The notes: generated by a model not told the origin, from the sequence alone. Positions 50,796-59,858 are shown, counted from the first letter of the stretch. The stretch: DNA of 64,000 nucleotides from an uncultured Lachnospiraceae bacterium (GCA_902780405.1 CACZFI010000003.1:186001-250000); one strand, 5' to 3'. A program made the numbers and translations.

Positions 50796-52595
50796 TCAGA
50801 ACCTCGCACCCGGGTTGGTGAATGCGCATTCCGGTGTATAATCATCAGGGAATCCGTTCTCGTGTACCGTGTGGACGAGCTTGCCCGCCTCATCGAAGTG
50901 CACGCCGTAGATCTCCTTCTTATCTGCTTTCTTTTCCTCTCCGTTATGAACTCTTCGGAATCCGAAGATGCTCTCCTCTCTGTACTTTGCCGCCTCAAAG
51001 AGCGCTTCCGCGGAATCAAGCAGGAAGAGTACCTCAAAGGCCTTCGAAAGATCGTAAGGATCTTCCGCCTGCAGATGATGCTTCTCTCTGATCTTATGAA
51101 GAAGCTTTAAGGCACTTTCGATCTTGCCGTCCGTGAGCGGGAATCTGGCAAACTGACCCACGATGCTTCGGATCTCACGCTCCACATCCGCCCAGGTATA
51201 TCCGTCTGCCTCAGCACGGATGGATTCCGCCTGACGCTTCACTTCCTCAAGCTGCGCTTCCTCCCATACGGGAAGCTCTGCGATCTCTTTCACACGGGTT
51301 CCTGCCTGAAGCCCCGACTCAAAACCGTAGACCACGGCACCCGGCGCAAATCCGTTGCCGATGGCACCCGTGACATCGCCTGCCGCATAGAGATTCGGCA
51401 GTGTGGTCTCCAAGTGCTCGTCCACAAAGACACCCGCATCGGATCCGCCGATGATCACGCGCTCCTCGTACTTAAGCGGAACCTTGATCTCTTTTAAGGT
51501 AAGGCCCTCGTGCTCTAAGTTGTCAAGCCAGAGCCCCATCATGCCCTCGTTTCGAAGAGCAAATGTGATCTGCTCGATCTCCTCATCCGTCGCCTCGGAG
51601 AGATCCATATAAAGCTGCACGCCCTGCTGCAAAAGCTTGGAAGCCTTCGCCTTCTGCTCATAGTACTTCTTGTAATCCGCCTGATTCTTCTTCACGTAAT
51701 CCGGCTCGTCAAGATCGTACTCCTTGCTTCGCTCAACGATCACGTTGCCGTCATCGTCCACCAGTCTTCCCGCAGGCCACCAGCTTCCGCCGGGGGTTCC
51801 CACTGTGAACTGGAATCCGTTGAATGTCATGCCGCCGTTTTTGATGGCAAGCTCTAAATTCACCACATCGGCACCGGCACGGATCGGTAGTGCGATTCCC
51901 GCGCCGCTTGTTGTGGCGCTCGGATGCTTGAAGTTACGGTTCGTCGTAACACCGCTTTCCGTGAGACGGTCCGCACCTCCGTTGGTTGCAAGCACGGTTG
52001 CCTTCGCCGTTACCACGATCAGCTTATCCTCTCTGGTGGAAAGTGCAATCGCGCCGGCACATTTGCCGTCCTTTGAACGGAGGATCCTCACCGCCTCTGC
52101 ACGGTTTACGATCTCTACGCCTGCTTTAAGCATGGCGTTGGTAAGACACACCTTGACATCGCGGCCCTCGTAGTTGTAGCTGGTCGGAACGCTCTGCCAC
52201 TGGGGCACGAGACGGATTCCGTTCACCAGGTGACGGTTCTTCGCATCGAATCCCACGCCGATGGCGGAAAGCTTCTTGTAGACTCTCTCATAGCTCGTGT
52301 CCACGAAGAGATGTCCGAGCTTCGGATAGCCGAAGCCCTTCTCGAGAAGGGAGAACATGACCATATCCTTCTTCATGTCGTCCTTTGTATATCCCACCTT
52401 CTCATGCACCTCGGGCACATAGCTGAAAATGTGATCCAGTCCCGAACCGGCATTGCCGCTTCGAAATGTATTGCCTGCCTCAAGGAGGATGACGGATGCG
52501 CCTTCCTCACGGGCCTGAAGGGCTGCTGTGCAACCCGCAAGACCGCCGCCTATAACCAGGACATCTGCGGTCAGTCGTTCTACTTCATAACTCAT
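50796..52595 (-). CDS. AprA/FrdA-type FAD-dependent oxidoreductase, paralogue 1
   Basis: 599 residues, FAD-binding fold of the fumarate reductase/succinate dehydrogenase/adenylylsulfate reductase A family. The dinucleotide loop is VLVIGGGLAGCTAALQAREEG (about 11-31, given in part), LEAGNTFRSGNAGSG follows, and the second FAD segment is NLYAAGDVTGAIGNGFAPGAVVYGFESG (about 402-429). The C-terminal helical domain matches AprA-like proteins. It is about 60-65 percent identical by eye to the adjacent gene at 52721. No heme or membrane partner is present; the ferredoxin gene downstream is the likely electron partner. Substrate unknown; sulfur compounds are favoured by context. Confidence 0.87.
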   Translation of the reverse strand: MSYEVERLTADVLVIGGGLAGCTAALQAREEGASVILLEAGNTFRSGNAGSGLDHIFSYVPEVHEKVGYTKDDMKKDMVMFSLLEKGFGYPKLGHLFVDTSYERVYKKLSAIGVGFDAKNRHLVNGIRLVPQWQSVPTSYNYEGRDVKVCLTNAMLKAGVEIVNRAEAVRILRSKDGKCAGAIALSTREDKLIVVTAKATVLATNGGADRLTESGVTTNRNFKHPSATTSGAGIALPIRAGADVVNLELAIKNGGMTFNGFQFTVGTPGGSWWPAGRLVDDDGNVIVERSKEYDLDEPDYVKKNQADYKKYYEQKAKASKLLQQGVQLYMDLSEATDEEIEQITFALRNEGMMGLWLDNLEHEGLTLKEIKVPLKYEERVIIGGSDAGVFVDEHLETTLPNLYAAGDVTGAIGNGFAPGAVVYGFESGLQAGTRVKEIAELPVWEEAQLEEVKRQAESIRAEADGYTWADVEREIRSIVGQFARFPLTDGKIESALKLLHKIREKHHLQAEDPYDLSKAFEVLFLLDSAEALFEAAKYREESIFGFRRVHNGEEKKADKKEIYGVHFDEAGKLVHTVHENGFPDDYTPECAFTNPGARF

Positions 52596-52639
52596 TGATC
52601 TACCTCCATAAAATTACTAAGCGCCTCTTCCATCCTCTA

Positions 52640-52722
52640 ATGAAATGCCCCCTCGTCTTCGCTCGGCGGCCACTCGTCGGCGCCATTCCGAATCATGACT
52701 TCGTCATGATGGCGCCTCCTCT
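52640..52722. repeat. 83-bp structured intergenic repeat, copy 2
   Basis: Starts within the gap after flavoprotein 2 and runs into its stop codon. Hairpin ATCATGAC/GTCATGAT (52692-52710) is identical to copy 1; in the outer stem the T-A pair of copy 1 is C-G here, a compensatory change. Confidence 0.85.
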
Positions 52723-54529
52723 AGAACCCGGGGCGCTTGTTAAAGTTGCCGAAGGGAACCTCGGGTGTGTATCCCTCCGGAAAACCGTTTTCGTGTACCG
52801 TACGCACAAAGGATCCCGCAGCATCATAGTGAAGTCCGAAGACCTCCTTCTTCTCTGCCTGCACCTCGCGTCCGTCGTGAATTCTGCGGAAGGCGAAGAT
52901 GCTCTCCGTACGAAGTTTTGCCGCTGTAAAGAGTGCCTCTGCGCTGTCCAAGAGGAAGAGTACCTCAAAGCTCTTGGAAAGATCGTAAGGGTTGTCTGCC
53001 GCAAGGGAACGCTTCTCCCTGATCTGATGCAGGAGTTTTAATGCGCTGTCCACCTTGCCGTCCGTGATGGGATATCTTGCAAACTGCTCAACGATGCTTC
53101 GGATCTCACGCTCCACATCATCCCAGGCAAATCCATCCTTCTCGTTTCGGATTTCCTCCGCCTGTCTAACGATGTCGTCAAGCTGACCCTCATTCCACTC
53201 GGGCGCCGCATCGATGGTCTTCGCACGCTCTCCTGCCTGCTCGCCCACTTCAAATCCGTATACGACTGCGGTAGAGGCTGTCGGGAAGGATACAACCGCG
53301 CCGAGGACGTCACCTGCCGCATAGAGATTCGGCAGCGTGGTCTCTAAGTGCTCATCCACGTAGATGCCGTGCTCCATACCGCCGACGGAAGGGCGCTTCT
53401 CATACTTTAACGGAATCTTCACATCTTTCAGGGAGATTCCCTCATGCTCGAGGTTATGAAGCCAGAGGTTCATGGTACCCTCGTTCTGAAGGGCGAAGCG
53501 GATCTGCTCGATCTCCTCATCGGTTGCTTCCGCAAAATCCATATAGAGCTGTGCACCCTCCGCCATCAATGCGGTTGCGATGCCCTTTTGCTCATTGTAC
53601 TTTCCGTAATCGGCCTGATTCTTCTTCACATAATCGGGCTCGTCGATATCATACTCGTAGGTTCTTTCCACGATGACATTGCCCTCGTCATCCACGATCC
53701 GACCCGCAGGCCACCAGCTTCCGCCCGGAGTTCCGACCGTGAATGCAAAACCGTTGAAGCTCACGATATCGTTCTTGATGCCGAGTTCGAAGTTGATAAC
53801 GTCGGCGCCTGCACGCATGGCAAGGGAGAATCCCGCACCGCTTGTGGTATAGCTCGGTCTGTAATTATTTCTGTTGGTTGTGACCTTGGGCTGCGTCAGT
53901 CTGTCAAGTCCGCGGTTGGTCGCGATGATCGTGGTCTTCGCTGTAACCGCATAGATCTTATCCTCTCTCGTGGAGACAGCGATCGCACCCGCAGCCTTGC
54001 CGTCGCGGCTTTTTAACACTCGGACCGCCTCGGCGCGATTGATGGTATGAACACCGGCCTTTTCATTTGCCTCTGCGAGACGCACCTTGATGTCACGTCC
54101 CGGGAAATTGAAGCTGGTGGGGATACTCTGGAACTGGGGAACCAGGCGAATGCCGTCCACCAGGTGATGATTTCCCGCATCAAAGCTGATGCCGATCGCG
54201 GAAAGCTTTTCATGCACACGCTCATAGCTTGTGTCCACAAAGAGCTCGCCCAGCTTCGGATAGCCGAATCCCTTCTCCTGAAGACAGAACATCTTCATAT
54301 CACGCTTCATGTCGTCCTTCGTATAGCCGACCTTCTCGTGCACCTCAGGCACGTAGCTGTAAATGTGATCGAGTCCCGAGCCCGCATCACCGCTTCGAAA
54401 GCTGTTCGCCGCCTCAAGCAGGATCACGTCGGCGCCCTTCTCTCTCGCGGAGAGAGCTGCCGTACATCCGGCAAGTCCGCCTCCGATAACCAGGACATCG
54501 GTTTCAAGTCTTTCAATTTCGTAACTCAT
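52721..54529 (-). CDS. AprA/FrdA-type FAD-dependent oxidoreductase, paralogue 2
   Basis: 602 residues, same domain order as paralogue 1: VLVIGGGLAGCTAALSAREKG (given in part), LEAANSFRSGDAGSGLDHIYSY, FTVGTPGGSWWPAGRIVDDEGNVIVERTYEYD in the middle and NLYAAGDVLGAVVSFPTASTAVVYGFEVG as the second FAD segment. The region after AAGDV differs from paralogue 1 (VVSFPTAST against IGNGFAPGA), near the expected active site, so the two may use different substrates. RBS TTAGGAGGAAAC. Preceded by the GHR helical-domain gene after 27 bases. Confidence 0.87.
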   Translation of the reverse strand: MSYEIERLETDVLVIGGGLAGCTAALSAREKGADVILLEAANSFRSGDAGSGLDHIYSYVPEVHEKVGYTKDDMKRDMKMFCLQEKGFGYPKLGELFVDTSYERVHEKLSAIGISFDAGNHHLVDGIRLVPQFQSIPTSFNFPGRDIKVRLAEANEKAGVHTINRAEAVRVLKSRDGKAAGAIAVSTREDKIYAVTAKTTIIATNRGLDRLTQPKVTTNRNNYRPSYTTSGAGFSLAMRAGADVINFELGIKNDIVSFNGFAFTVGTPGGSWWPAGRIVDDEGNVIVERTYEYDIDEPDYVKKNQADYGKYNEQKGIATALMAEGAQLYMDFAEATDEEIEQIRFALQNEGTMNLWLHNLEHEGISLKDVKIPLKYEKRPSVGGMEHGIYVDEHLETTLPNLYAAGDVLGAVVSFPTASTAVVYGFEVGEQAGERAKTIDAAPEWNEGQLDDIVRQAEEIRNEKDGFAWDDVEREIRSIVEQFARYPITDGKVDSALKLLHQIREKRSLAADNPYDLSKSFEVLFLLDSAEALFTAAKLRTESIFAFRRIHDGREVQAEKKEVFGLHYDAAGSFVRTVHENGFPEGYTPEVPFGNFNKRPGF

Positions 54530-54556
54530 ACGTGTTTCCTCCTAAGTCAATTGCCC

Positions 54557-55072
54557 TTAGTCCCATGCACTCATATCCGGTCCGATCATCACGATGTGGT
54601 ACGGATTTTGCTCATCCGTCTGTCCCTCGTAATATGATCGCTTAATTGCCTCAAAGTCGGTTACCTTCTTAAATGCTTCCATGTGGTACAGTTTTTTCGC
54701 ATAGTGAAACAGGTTCCTGTAATGCGTGATCTTGTGTCTGTTCAGGCGGTAAGCAAAGAAGAAGATACTGTCGAATCTTACCAGCACGGAGTAAAGTCTG
54801 ATGTCCGCATCCGTGATCTTGTCTCCTGTCAGATATTTTCTCTGTCCGAGACTCGCATTCAATTCGGAAAGAGCCTCAAACACCTTGTCATATGCAGCTT
54901 CGTATGCTTCCTGTGTCGTCGCTGCGCCTGCGTCATCGATCGGCGTGAAGAGTTCTTTGTCTAACCATGTAGACATGGCACTCTGTTCGATGCTGACTTT
55001 TTCTTCGTAGTCCTTAAGGGCAGATCGATCCACCTCCAAGGACGCCAATACATTTTCATCCTGATATGCCAT
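54557..55072 (-). CDS. GHR-like protein reduced to the C-terminal helical domain
   Basis: 171 residues from MAYQDENVLAS, after AGAAGGAGAT; a longer frame overlaps the upstream GHR gene and is rejected. It aligns only with the helical half of glutathionyl-hydroquinone reductases: ALSELNASLGQRKYLTGDKITDADIRLYSVLVRFDSIFFFAYRLNRHKITHYRNL. The thioredoxin-fold half with the catalytic Cys is missing. The gene has its own start and ribosome site and no stop codons in the remaining part, so it looks like a maintained short protein rather than a decayed gene. It is 4 bases downstream of the full-length GHR gene and may pair with it. Confidence 0.82.
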   Translation of the reverse strand: MAYQDENVLASLEVDRSALKDYEEKVSIEQSAMSTWLDKELFTPIDDAGAATTQEAYEAAYDKVFEALSELNASLGQRKYLTGDKITDADIRLYSVLVRFDSIFFFAYRLNRHKITHYRNLFHYAKKLYHMEAFKKVTDFEAIKRSYYEGQTDEQNPYHIVMIGPDMSAWD

Positions 55073-55076
55073 AGTT

Positions 55077-56093
55077 TTATCTCCTTCTGAATTTCTCCTC
55101 GGGATGAGAGGAAAGTCTCTCGCGTCCGGAGGGCGTTTCCCAGGGTTCCTTGTCCGGTCCCTTTGCATAAAGGCCGTGTACATTTCCCCAAAGCGGTCTT
55201 AAGTGTGGTGAGATCTGATAGTGCTTCTTGATCTCATCGAAGAAGGTTGTCTCCCGGATCCCCTCCGTCTGGTACATGTCTCTCGCATAACCCCAGAGGT
55301 TCTTAAAATCGGAAAGCCTCTGACGGTTTGCACGAAATACCTGATGATAGGCGAAGTAATACCGAACCAGTGACGGGTACAGTCGGATGTCCGTATCCGT
55401 GATGTAGTCGCCAAAGAGAAATCTCCGCTTCTCCAGATGATCCTCGAGGAAATCCAGCGCTTCAAAAAGTCTGTTGTATCCCCGCTCGTACTGTGCCTGT
55501 GACCTCGCGAATCCACATTTGTAGAATCCCTCGTTCACTCTTGTAAAGACGTACCGGTTCAGGTTCTCGATATCCTCTCGGATATCCTCCGGATAGAGCA
55601 CCGGCGCATTTTCCTTGTGGAACTTCTCCCATGCGGTGTTTAAATACTGCGGAATGTAGTAATGGTTGTTATTCACGACCTTCTTCGTTGCAACCTCCAC
55701 GATGGAGGGTACCGTGGACCGTCCGGTAAAGGACGGATCGGTGTTTAAGTAGAGTTCATGCAGCGAATGTACCTGAAGGACCGGGTCCACCTCTCCCGGA
55801 TCTTCTGAGAACACCCATCCGGTGGGCGTGCGCAGAATTCCGGTCGTGCCGAGGCTGATCACCTTGTCGAGCCCGAGCAGCTTCCAGGTGATCACCACCT
55901 TGTGTGCGTGGGGACAACCCGGCATCCAGATGAGTCGGTAGCGATCAGCCTCTACCGGGGCCTCTCCCTCACCGTCACCGAAGAGGGTCTGGAAGACGAA
56001 ATCTCTCGTCTTGATCTCTCCGTCCGCGCCGATCTGTTCCTTAAATGTCTGTTCAAAATATTCGATTCCTTTAAATTCTGTATTTACGGGCAT
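55077..56093 (-). CDS. Glutathionyl-hydroquinone reductase-like protein (Xi-class GST)
   Basis: 338 residues with the full Xi-class architecture: FVFQTLFGDGEGEAPVEADRYRLIWMPGCPHAHKVVITWKLLGL (Cys60 in C-P-H-A), STVPSIVEVATKKVVNNNHYYIPQYL, and the helical half with RRFLFGDYITDTDIRLYPSLVRYYFAYHQVF. Here the CPxA motif is kept. The family uses a thiol cofactor to reductively cleave S-conjugates of quinols. In an organism without visible glutathione synthetase the cofactor may be gamma-glutamylcysteine or an imported thiol. Ends RERLSSHPEEKFRRR, like the gene at 46048. Confidence 0.87.
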   Translation of the reverse strand: MPVNTEFKGIEYFEQTFKEQIGADGEIKTRDFVFQTLFGDGEGEAPVEADRYRLIWMPGCPHAHKVVITWKLLGLDKVISLGTTGILRTPTGWVFSEDPGEVDPVLQVHSLHELYLNTDPSFTGRSTVPSIVEVATKKVVNNNHYYIPQYLNTAWEKFHKENAPVLYPEDIREDIENLNRYVFTRVNEGFYKCGFARSQAQYERGYNRLFEALDFLEDHLEKRRFLFGDYITDTDIRLYPSLVRYYFAYHQVFRANRQRLSDFKNLWGYARDMYQTEGIRETTFFDEIKKHYQISPHLRPLWGNVHGLYAKGPDKEPWETPSGRERLSSHPEEKFRRR

Positions 56094-56110
56094 ATCTTAA
56101 AACTCCTAAC

Positions 56111-57130
56111 TTAAATCATATACTCCGGAGCCTTTTCCTTCACAAGGCCTCCCTTTGCTTTCTTAAGATCGATCTCATCCTGACGGAAGCAGGCAACCTT
56201 ATGGCCTTCCGAAACTTCCGCAAGCGTCGGTTCTTCACTGCGACATCGATCGGTAGCATAGGGACATCGCGCAGCAAACGGGCAGCCTGTCGGAGGATTG
56301 ATGTGTGAAGGAGGATCGATCTCCTCGCCCTCATATCCATCCTCATCCAAATTGACTACATCGTTAGACTTCATCAGAAGTGCGGTGTAGGGATGACGGT
56401 AACCGGAGAGAAGTGTCTCCGTGTCCGCATACTCCACGATACGTCCGAAATACATGACGGCAATCCTTGTGGAAAGGAATGCCACACTCGCCATATCATG
56501 GGAGATAAAGAGGTAGGAAGTACGGTTTGCTTCCTGCAGACTCTTTAAGAGATTCATAACCTGACCTCTCACCGAAACGTCAAGCGCCGATACAGGCTCG
56601 TCTAGGATGAGCAGTTTCGGGTCATCGATTAGGGCTCTTGCGATGGCGATACGCTGACGCTGTCCGCCGGAGAACTCCTTCGGATAACGCTTTCTGTAGT
56701 CATCCGCAAGTCCCACGCGGGAAAGGATCTTCTTTACCTTCTCCTTAATCTCTGCCTTGGAATACTTTCCGGCAATCACAAGAGGTTCTGCAAGGATATC
56801 CTCAATCTTCATGGAAGGATCGAGTGAGGAAAAAGGATTCTGGAATACCACCTGCACATTTCTGTGGTACTCCTTTTCTTCCTCCTTGGTCATCTCAGAA
56901 AGGTTCTTTCCGTAGTAGTAGATCTCTCCGGAAGTCACCGGCTCCTGATGCAGGATCATGCGGGTGGTGGTCGTCTTTCCGGAACCACTCTCGCCGACTA
57001 AGCCAAGGGTCTCGCCTTCACGAATCTCGAGTGTCACGTCCTTTAAGATGTGCGCCGGCTTTCCCTTCTTAAAGATCGCCTTGCTCTCGTAGATCTTATT
57101 TACTTGCTTAAGTTCTATGGTATTACTCAT
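56111..57130 (-). CDS. Oligopeptide-type ABC transporter ATP-binding protein (OppF/DppF)
   Basis: 339 residues from MSNTIELKQVN, after GGAGG; it overlaps the OppD stop by ATGA. Walker A GLVGESGSGKTTTTRMIL (about 45-62), signature EFSGGQRQRIAIARALIDDPKLLILDEP (with Walker B), switch His ISHDMA. The C-terminal oligo-HPY extension with CPFAARCPYATDRC (four Cys, about 285-300) is typical of Opp/Dpp/Gsi ATPases and can hold an iron-sulfur cluster in this family. Confidence 0.93.
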   Translation of the reverse strand: MSNTIELKQVNKIYESKAIFKKGKPAHILKDVTLEIREGETLGLVGESGSGKTTTTRMILHQEPVTSGEIYYYGKNLSEMTKEEEKEYHRNVQVVFQNPFSSLDPSMKIEDILAEPLVIAGKYSKAEIKEKVKKILSRVGLADDYRKRYPKEFSGGQRQRIAIARALIDDPKLLILDEPVSALDVSVRGQVMNLLKSLQEANRTSYLFISHDMASVAFLSTRIAVMYFGRIVEYADTETLLSGYRHPYTALLMKSNDVVNLDEDGYEGEEIDPPSHINPPTGCPFAARCPYATDRCRSEEPTLAEVSEGHKVACFRQDEIDLKKAKGGLVKEKAPEYMI

Positions 57131-58092
57131 ATTCTGGGCCTCCAGCAAAGTGCCTCATGTCCGTCACCGAATTCCTGCAACTCGGGAAGTGCCTTATGGC
57201 ACTTTTCTCTCGCATGCTTGCATCGATCTGCGAAGGGGCATCCTTCACTTTTCTCATGCAGGTCGGGGGGATTACCTTCGATCGTCTCGTAACGATCCTG
57301 CGGGATACCTCCCATGTTTCCGGACTTGAACAATGCTCTGGTATAAGGATGAACAGGACTGGAAAAGAGTTGCTCTTTTGTTCCCTGCTCCACCACACGT
57401 CCTCCGTACATTACAGCGATACGATCACACATCATGGAAATCACCTTGATATCATGTGAGATAAAGATGATGGAGGTGTGGTATTCCTTCTGAATCTGCT
57501 TTAATAGTTTTAAATACTGTAACTGTATGGATACGTCTAATGCAGTAGTCGGTTCGTCTGCGATGATCAACTTCGGTTTGTGAAGGATGACCATGGCACC
57601 TACGATTCTCTGCAACATACCGCCGGATAATTCGTGAGGATAGCACTTGAGTTTTTCCTCGGAGATGGAAAGTTTCTTTAGTACTTCCCGAATCTCCTCT
57701 CTCGCCTCCGCCTTGCTTGCGCCTCCTCTTGCCTTCACCGTCTCAAGAAGCTGCTTTTCAATGGTGAAGAGCGGGTCTAACGCCTGCATGGGATCCTGCA
57801 GGATAATCAGCGTATCCTTTCCGTTGTATTCCTTAAGTCGCTTCCTTCCAAAGCTCTCTACATTTTCTCCCTGAAAGAGAATCTCTCCGCCGGACCTTGC
57901 AAGACCGAGTCTTTCACCGTAGCGAAGGATTGCCATGGATGTCATGGTCTTACCGCAACCGGATTCGCCGATGATGCCGAAGCACTCATCCTCGTTCACA
58001 TGGAAGTTGATATCCTGAAGGATATACAGGGTTCCGCCGTCGGTCTTCATCTCGGCGGAGTAGTGGTTGACTTCCAATAACTTCTCGCTCAC
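57127..58092 (-). CDS. Oligopeptide-type ABC transporter ATP-binding protein (OppD/DppD)
   Basis: 321 residues from a GTG start (VSEKLLEVNHYSAEM) that overlaps the upstream permease stop as GTGA; AAAGGGGG is at the right distance. Walker A GIIGESGCGKTMTSMAIL (about 39-56), signature ELSGGMLQRIVGAMVI, Walker B LIIADEPTTALDVS. The C-terminal extension has CPFADRCKHAREKC. It pairs with OppF as the ATPase heterodimer of the importer. Confidence 0.93.
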   Translation of the reverse strand: MSEKLLEVNHYSAEMKTDGGTLYILQDINFHVNEDECFGIIGESGCGKTMTSMAILRYGERLGLARSGGEILFQGENVESFGRKRLKEYNGKDTLIILQDPMQALDPLFTIEKQLLETVKARGGASKAEAREEIREVLKKLSISEEKLKCYPHELSGGMLQRIVGAMVILHKPKLIIADEPTTALDVSIQLQYLKLLKQIQKEYHTSIIFISHDIKVISMMCDRIAVMYGGRVVEQGTKEQLFSSPVHPYTRALFKSGNMGGIPQDRYETIEGNPPDLHEKSEGCPFADRCKHAREKCHKALPELQEFGDGHEALCWRPRI

Positions 58093-58931
58093 CTTGACGC
58101 CCCCTTTCTCTCCTTCACCCACTCACCGAAGCTTCTGAACGCGATCACGGCAAGTACGGTTGCGATGGTCGGGAAGGTCGATACCCACCATGCGCGCAGG
58201 AAGTATGCGTTGCCGTCAGCGATCATCTGTCCCCAGGACGCTGTGGGCGGAACCACCGAAAGTCCGAGGAAGGAGAGTGACGACTCTGCCATAATGGCCA
58301 TACTGATATCCATGGTGGCCATAACGATCACCTGATTCTTGATATTGGGAAGGATGTGTTTCCTTATGATGCGTCCGTTTCCCGCTCCCATGATCCTCGC
58401 CTGTTCGATATAATTCATCCCCGCGATCACGGTGACATCGCTTCGAATGGTTCTTGTGTACTTCGCCCACATACCGAAGGCGATGGCGATGATCGCCGAT
58501 GCAAGTCCGGTGCCGATGCTTAAGGATAAAAGCAGGGCAAGCAGGAGGCTCGGGAAGGCCAGTGTAGCGTCGGTCAGTCTCATGATGACTGCCGAGGTGC
58601 CCTTGCCGTAGTAACCCGCAAGGACGCCGAGTCCCGTTCCGACGATACAGCCGATCAGGATGGCTGCCGCCGCAACGATCAGGGATACGCGGCTTCCCTG
58701 GATCAGACGGCTTAAGATATCACGACCGAGCTGGTCGGTTCCGAGAATGTGCTTGAAGCTTCCGCCTTCCTGAAAGAAGGGAGGGAGAAATTTCTCGGTC
58801 AGGCTGTTGGCCGCCGGATCATAGGGTGAAAACAGCGGTCCGAAGATACCCGTGATGATCAGGATCCCGATCAATGTGACCGAAATATACGGTTTTCTCG
58901 TTTTTCTGTTTAAAACTCTCTGTTTCTTCAT
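58089..58931 (-). CDS. Oligopeptide-type ABC transporter permease (OppC/DppC)
   Basis: 280 residues, six transmembrane helices. N-terminal cytoplasmic basic segment and first helix, then the conserved HILGTDQLGRDILSRLIQGSRVSL motif of DppC-type permeases (about 59-82) and the EAA loop YIEQARIMGAGNGRIIRKHILPN (about 176-198). Overlaps the OppD gene. Confidence 0.93.
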   Translation of the reverse strand: MKKQRVLNRKTRKPYISVTLIGILIITGIFGPLFSPYDPAANSLTEKFLPPFFQEGGSFKHILGTDQLGRDILSRLIQGSRVSLIVAAAAILIGCIVGTGLGVLAGYYGKGTSAVIMRLTDATLAFPSLLLALLLSLSIGTGLASAIIAIAFGMWAKYTRTIRSDVTVIAGMNYIEQARIMGAGNGRIIRKHILPNIKNQVIVMATMDISMAIMAESSLSFLGLSVVPPTASWGQMIADGNAYFLRAWWVSTFPTIATVLAVIAFRSFGEWVKERKGASR

Positions 58932-58940
58932 CTCGACTCC

Positions 58941-59858
58941 TTACTCTGCCTTCCGGATTCTGGGATCCAGGAACGCAAGGATGATGTCTATCACTGTAGA
59001 CAAAACGATCATAAAAACGGCCAGGATCAGCACGACTGCCTGAACCATGGGGAAATCTCTTCCGATGACCGAGTTGTAGGAAAGCATTCCGATGCCCGGC
59101 CAGTTAAACACCGACTCGATCACGACGCTACCCGCGATCAGATTGGCGAATACAAATGCACTGAAGGACAGCACGCTGGAAAATGAATTTCTGAGTGCAT
59201 GCTTCAGCACCACCTTGTACTCCGCGATACCGCGAAGCCTTGCAAACTTGACATACTCACTCTCCAAGGCCTGTATCATGTTGTTGCGAAGCAGCATGGT
59301 CATACTGCCGGAGATGGCCAGCCCGAGAAGTACGGAAGGACCTATGATGCCGAGGGGAGAATCCGCACCCGATACGGGCAGGATCTTCAGTTTGACGCCG
59401 AAGATCTGGATCACGAAGATGCCGGCGAAGAAGATGGGAACCGCTTCCTCAAGGGAGGAAATCCCGATCACCAGCCTGTCGATCCAGGTGTTTCGTTTGA
59501 GGGCCGCCAGCGATCCGATGGGAATCGTCAAAACGACTGCGATCAGGATCGCAACCACCGCAAGTTCCAGCGTGTAAGGAAGTTTCTCAAAGATCACCTC
59601 AAGCACCGGACGTTTGCTGGTGTAGGAGTTCCCGAAATCTCCGGTCAAGACATCCGTGATGAAGATCCCGTACTGTACGATCAGCGGCTTATCAAGTCCG
59701 AGCTGCTCCGTGATCAGTTCCTTTTGCTGTTTGGTCGCTCCGTCCGGGATCAGATTGTTCACCGGATCTCCGGAGGCTCTCACTGCCAGGAAGATGATGA
59801 CGGACACGATGAAGATCGTGATCACCGCCTGCAGAAGTTTTTTCACTATGTATTTCAT
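58941..59858 (-). CDS. Oligopeptide-type ABC transporter permease (OppB/DppB)
   Basis: 305 residues, six transmembrane helices. MKYIVKKLLQAVITIFIVSVIIFL at the start (given in part), DPVNNLIPDGATKQQ loop typical of DppB, and the EAA loop KFARLRGIAEYKVVLKHALRNSF (about 205-227). The ATG overlaps the M20 peptidase stop as ATGA, coupling import to peptide cleavage. Confidence 0.93.
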   Translation of the reverse strand: MKYIVKKLLQAVITIFIVSVIIFLAVRASGDPVNNLIPDGATKQQKELITEQLGLDKPLIVQYGIFITDVLTGDFGNSYTSKRPVLEVIFEKLPYTLELAVVAILIAVVLTIPIGSLAALKRNTWIDRLVIGISSLEEAVPIFFAGIFVIQIFGVKLKILPVSGADSPLGIIGPSVLLGLAISGSMTMLLRNNMIQALESEYVKFARLRGIAEYKVVLKHALRNSFSSVLSFSAFVFANLIAGSVVIESVFNWPGIGMLSYNSVIGRDFPMVQAVVLILAVFMIVLSTVIDIILAFLDPRIRKAE

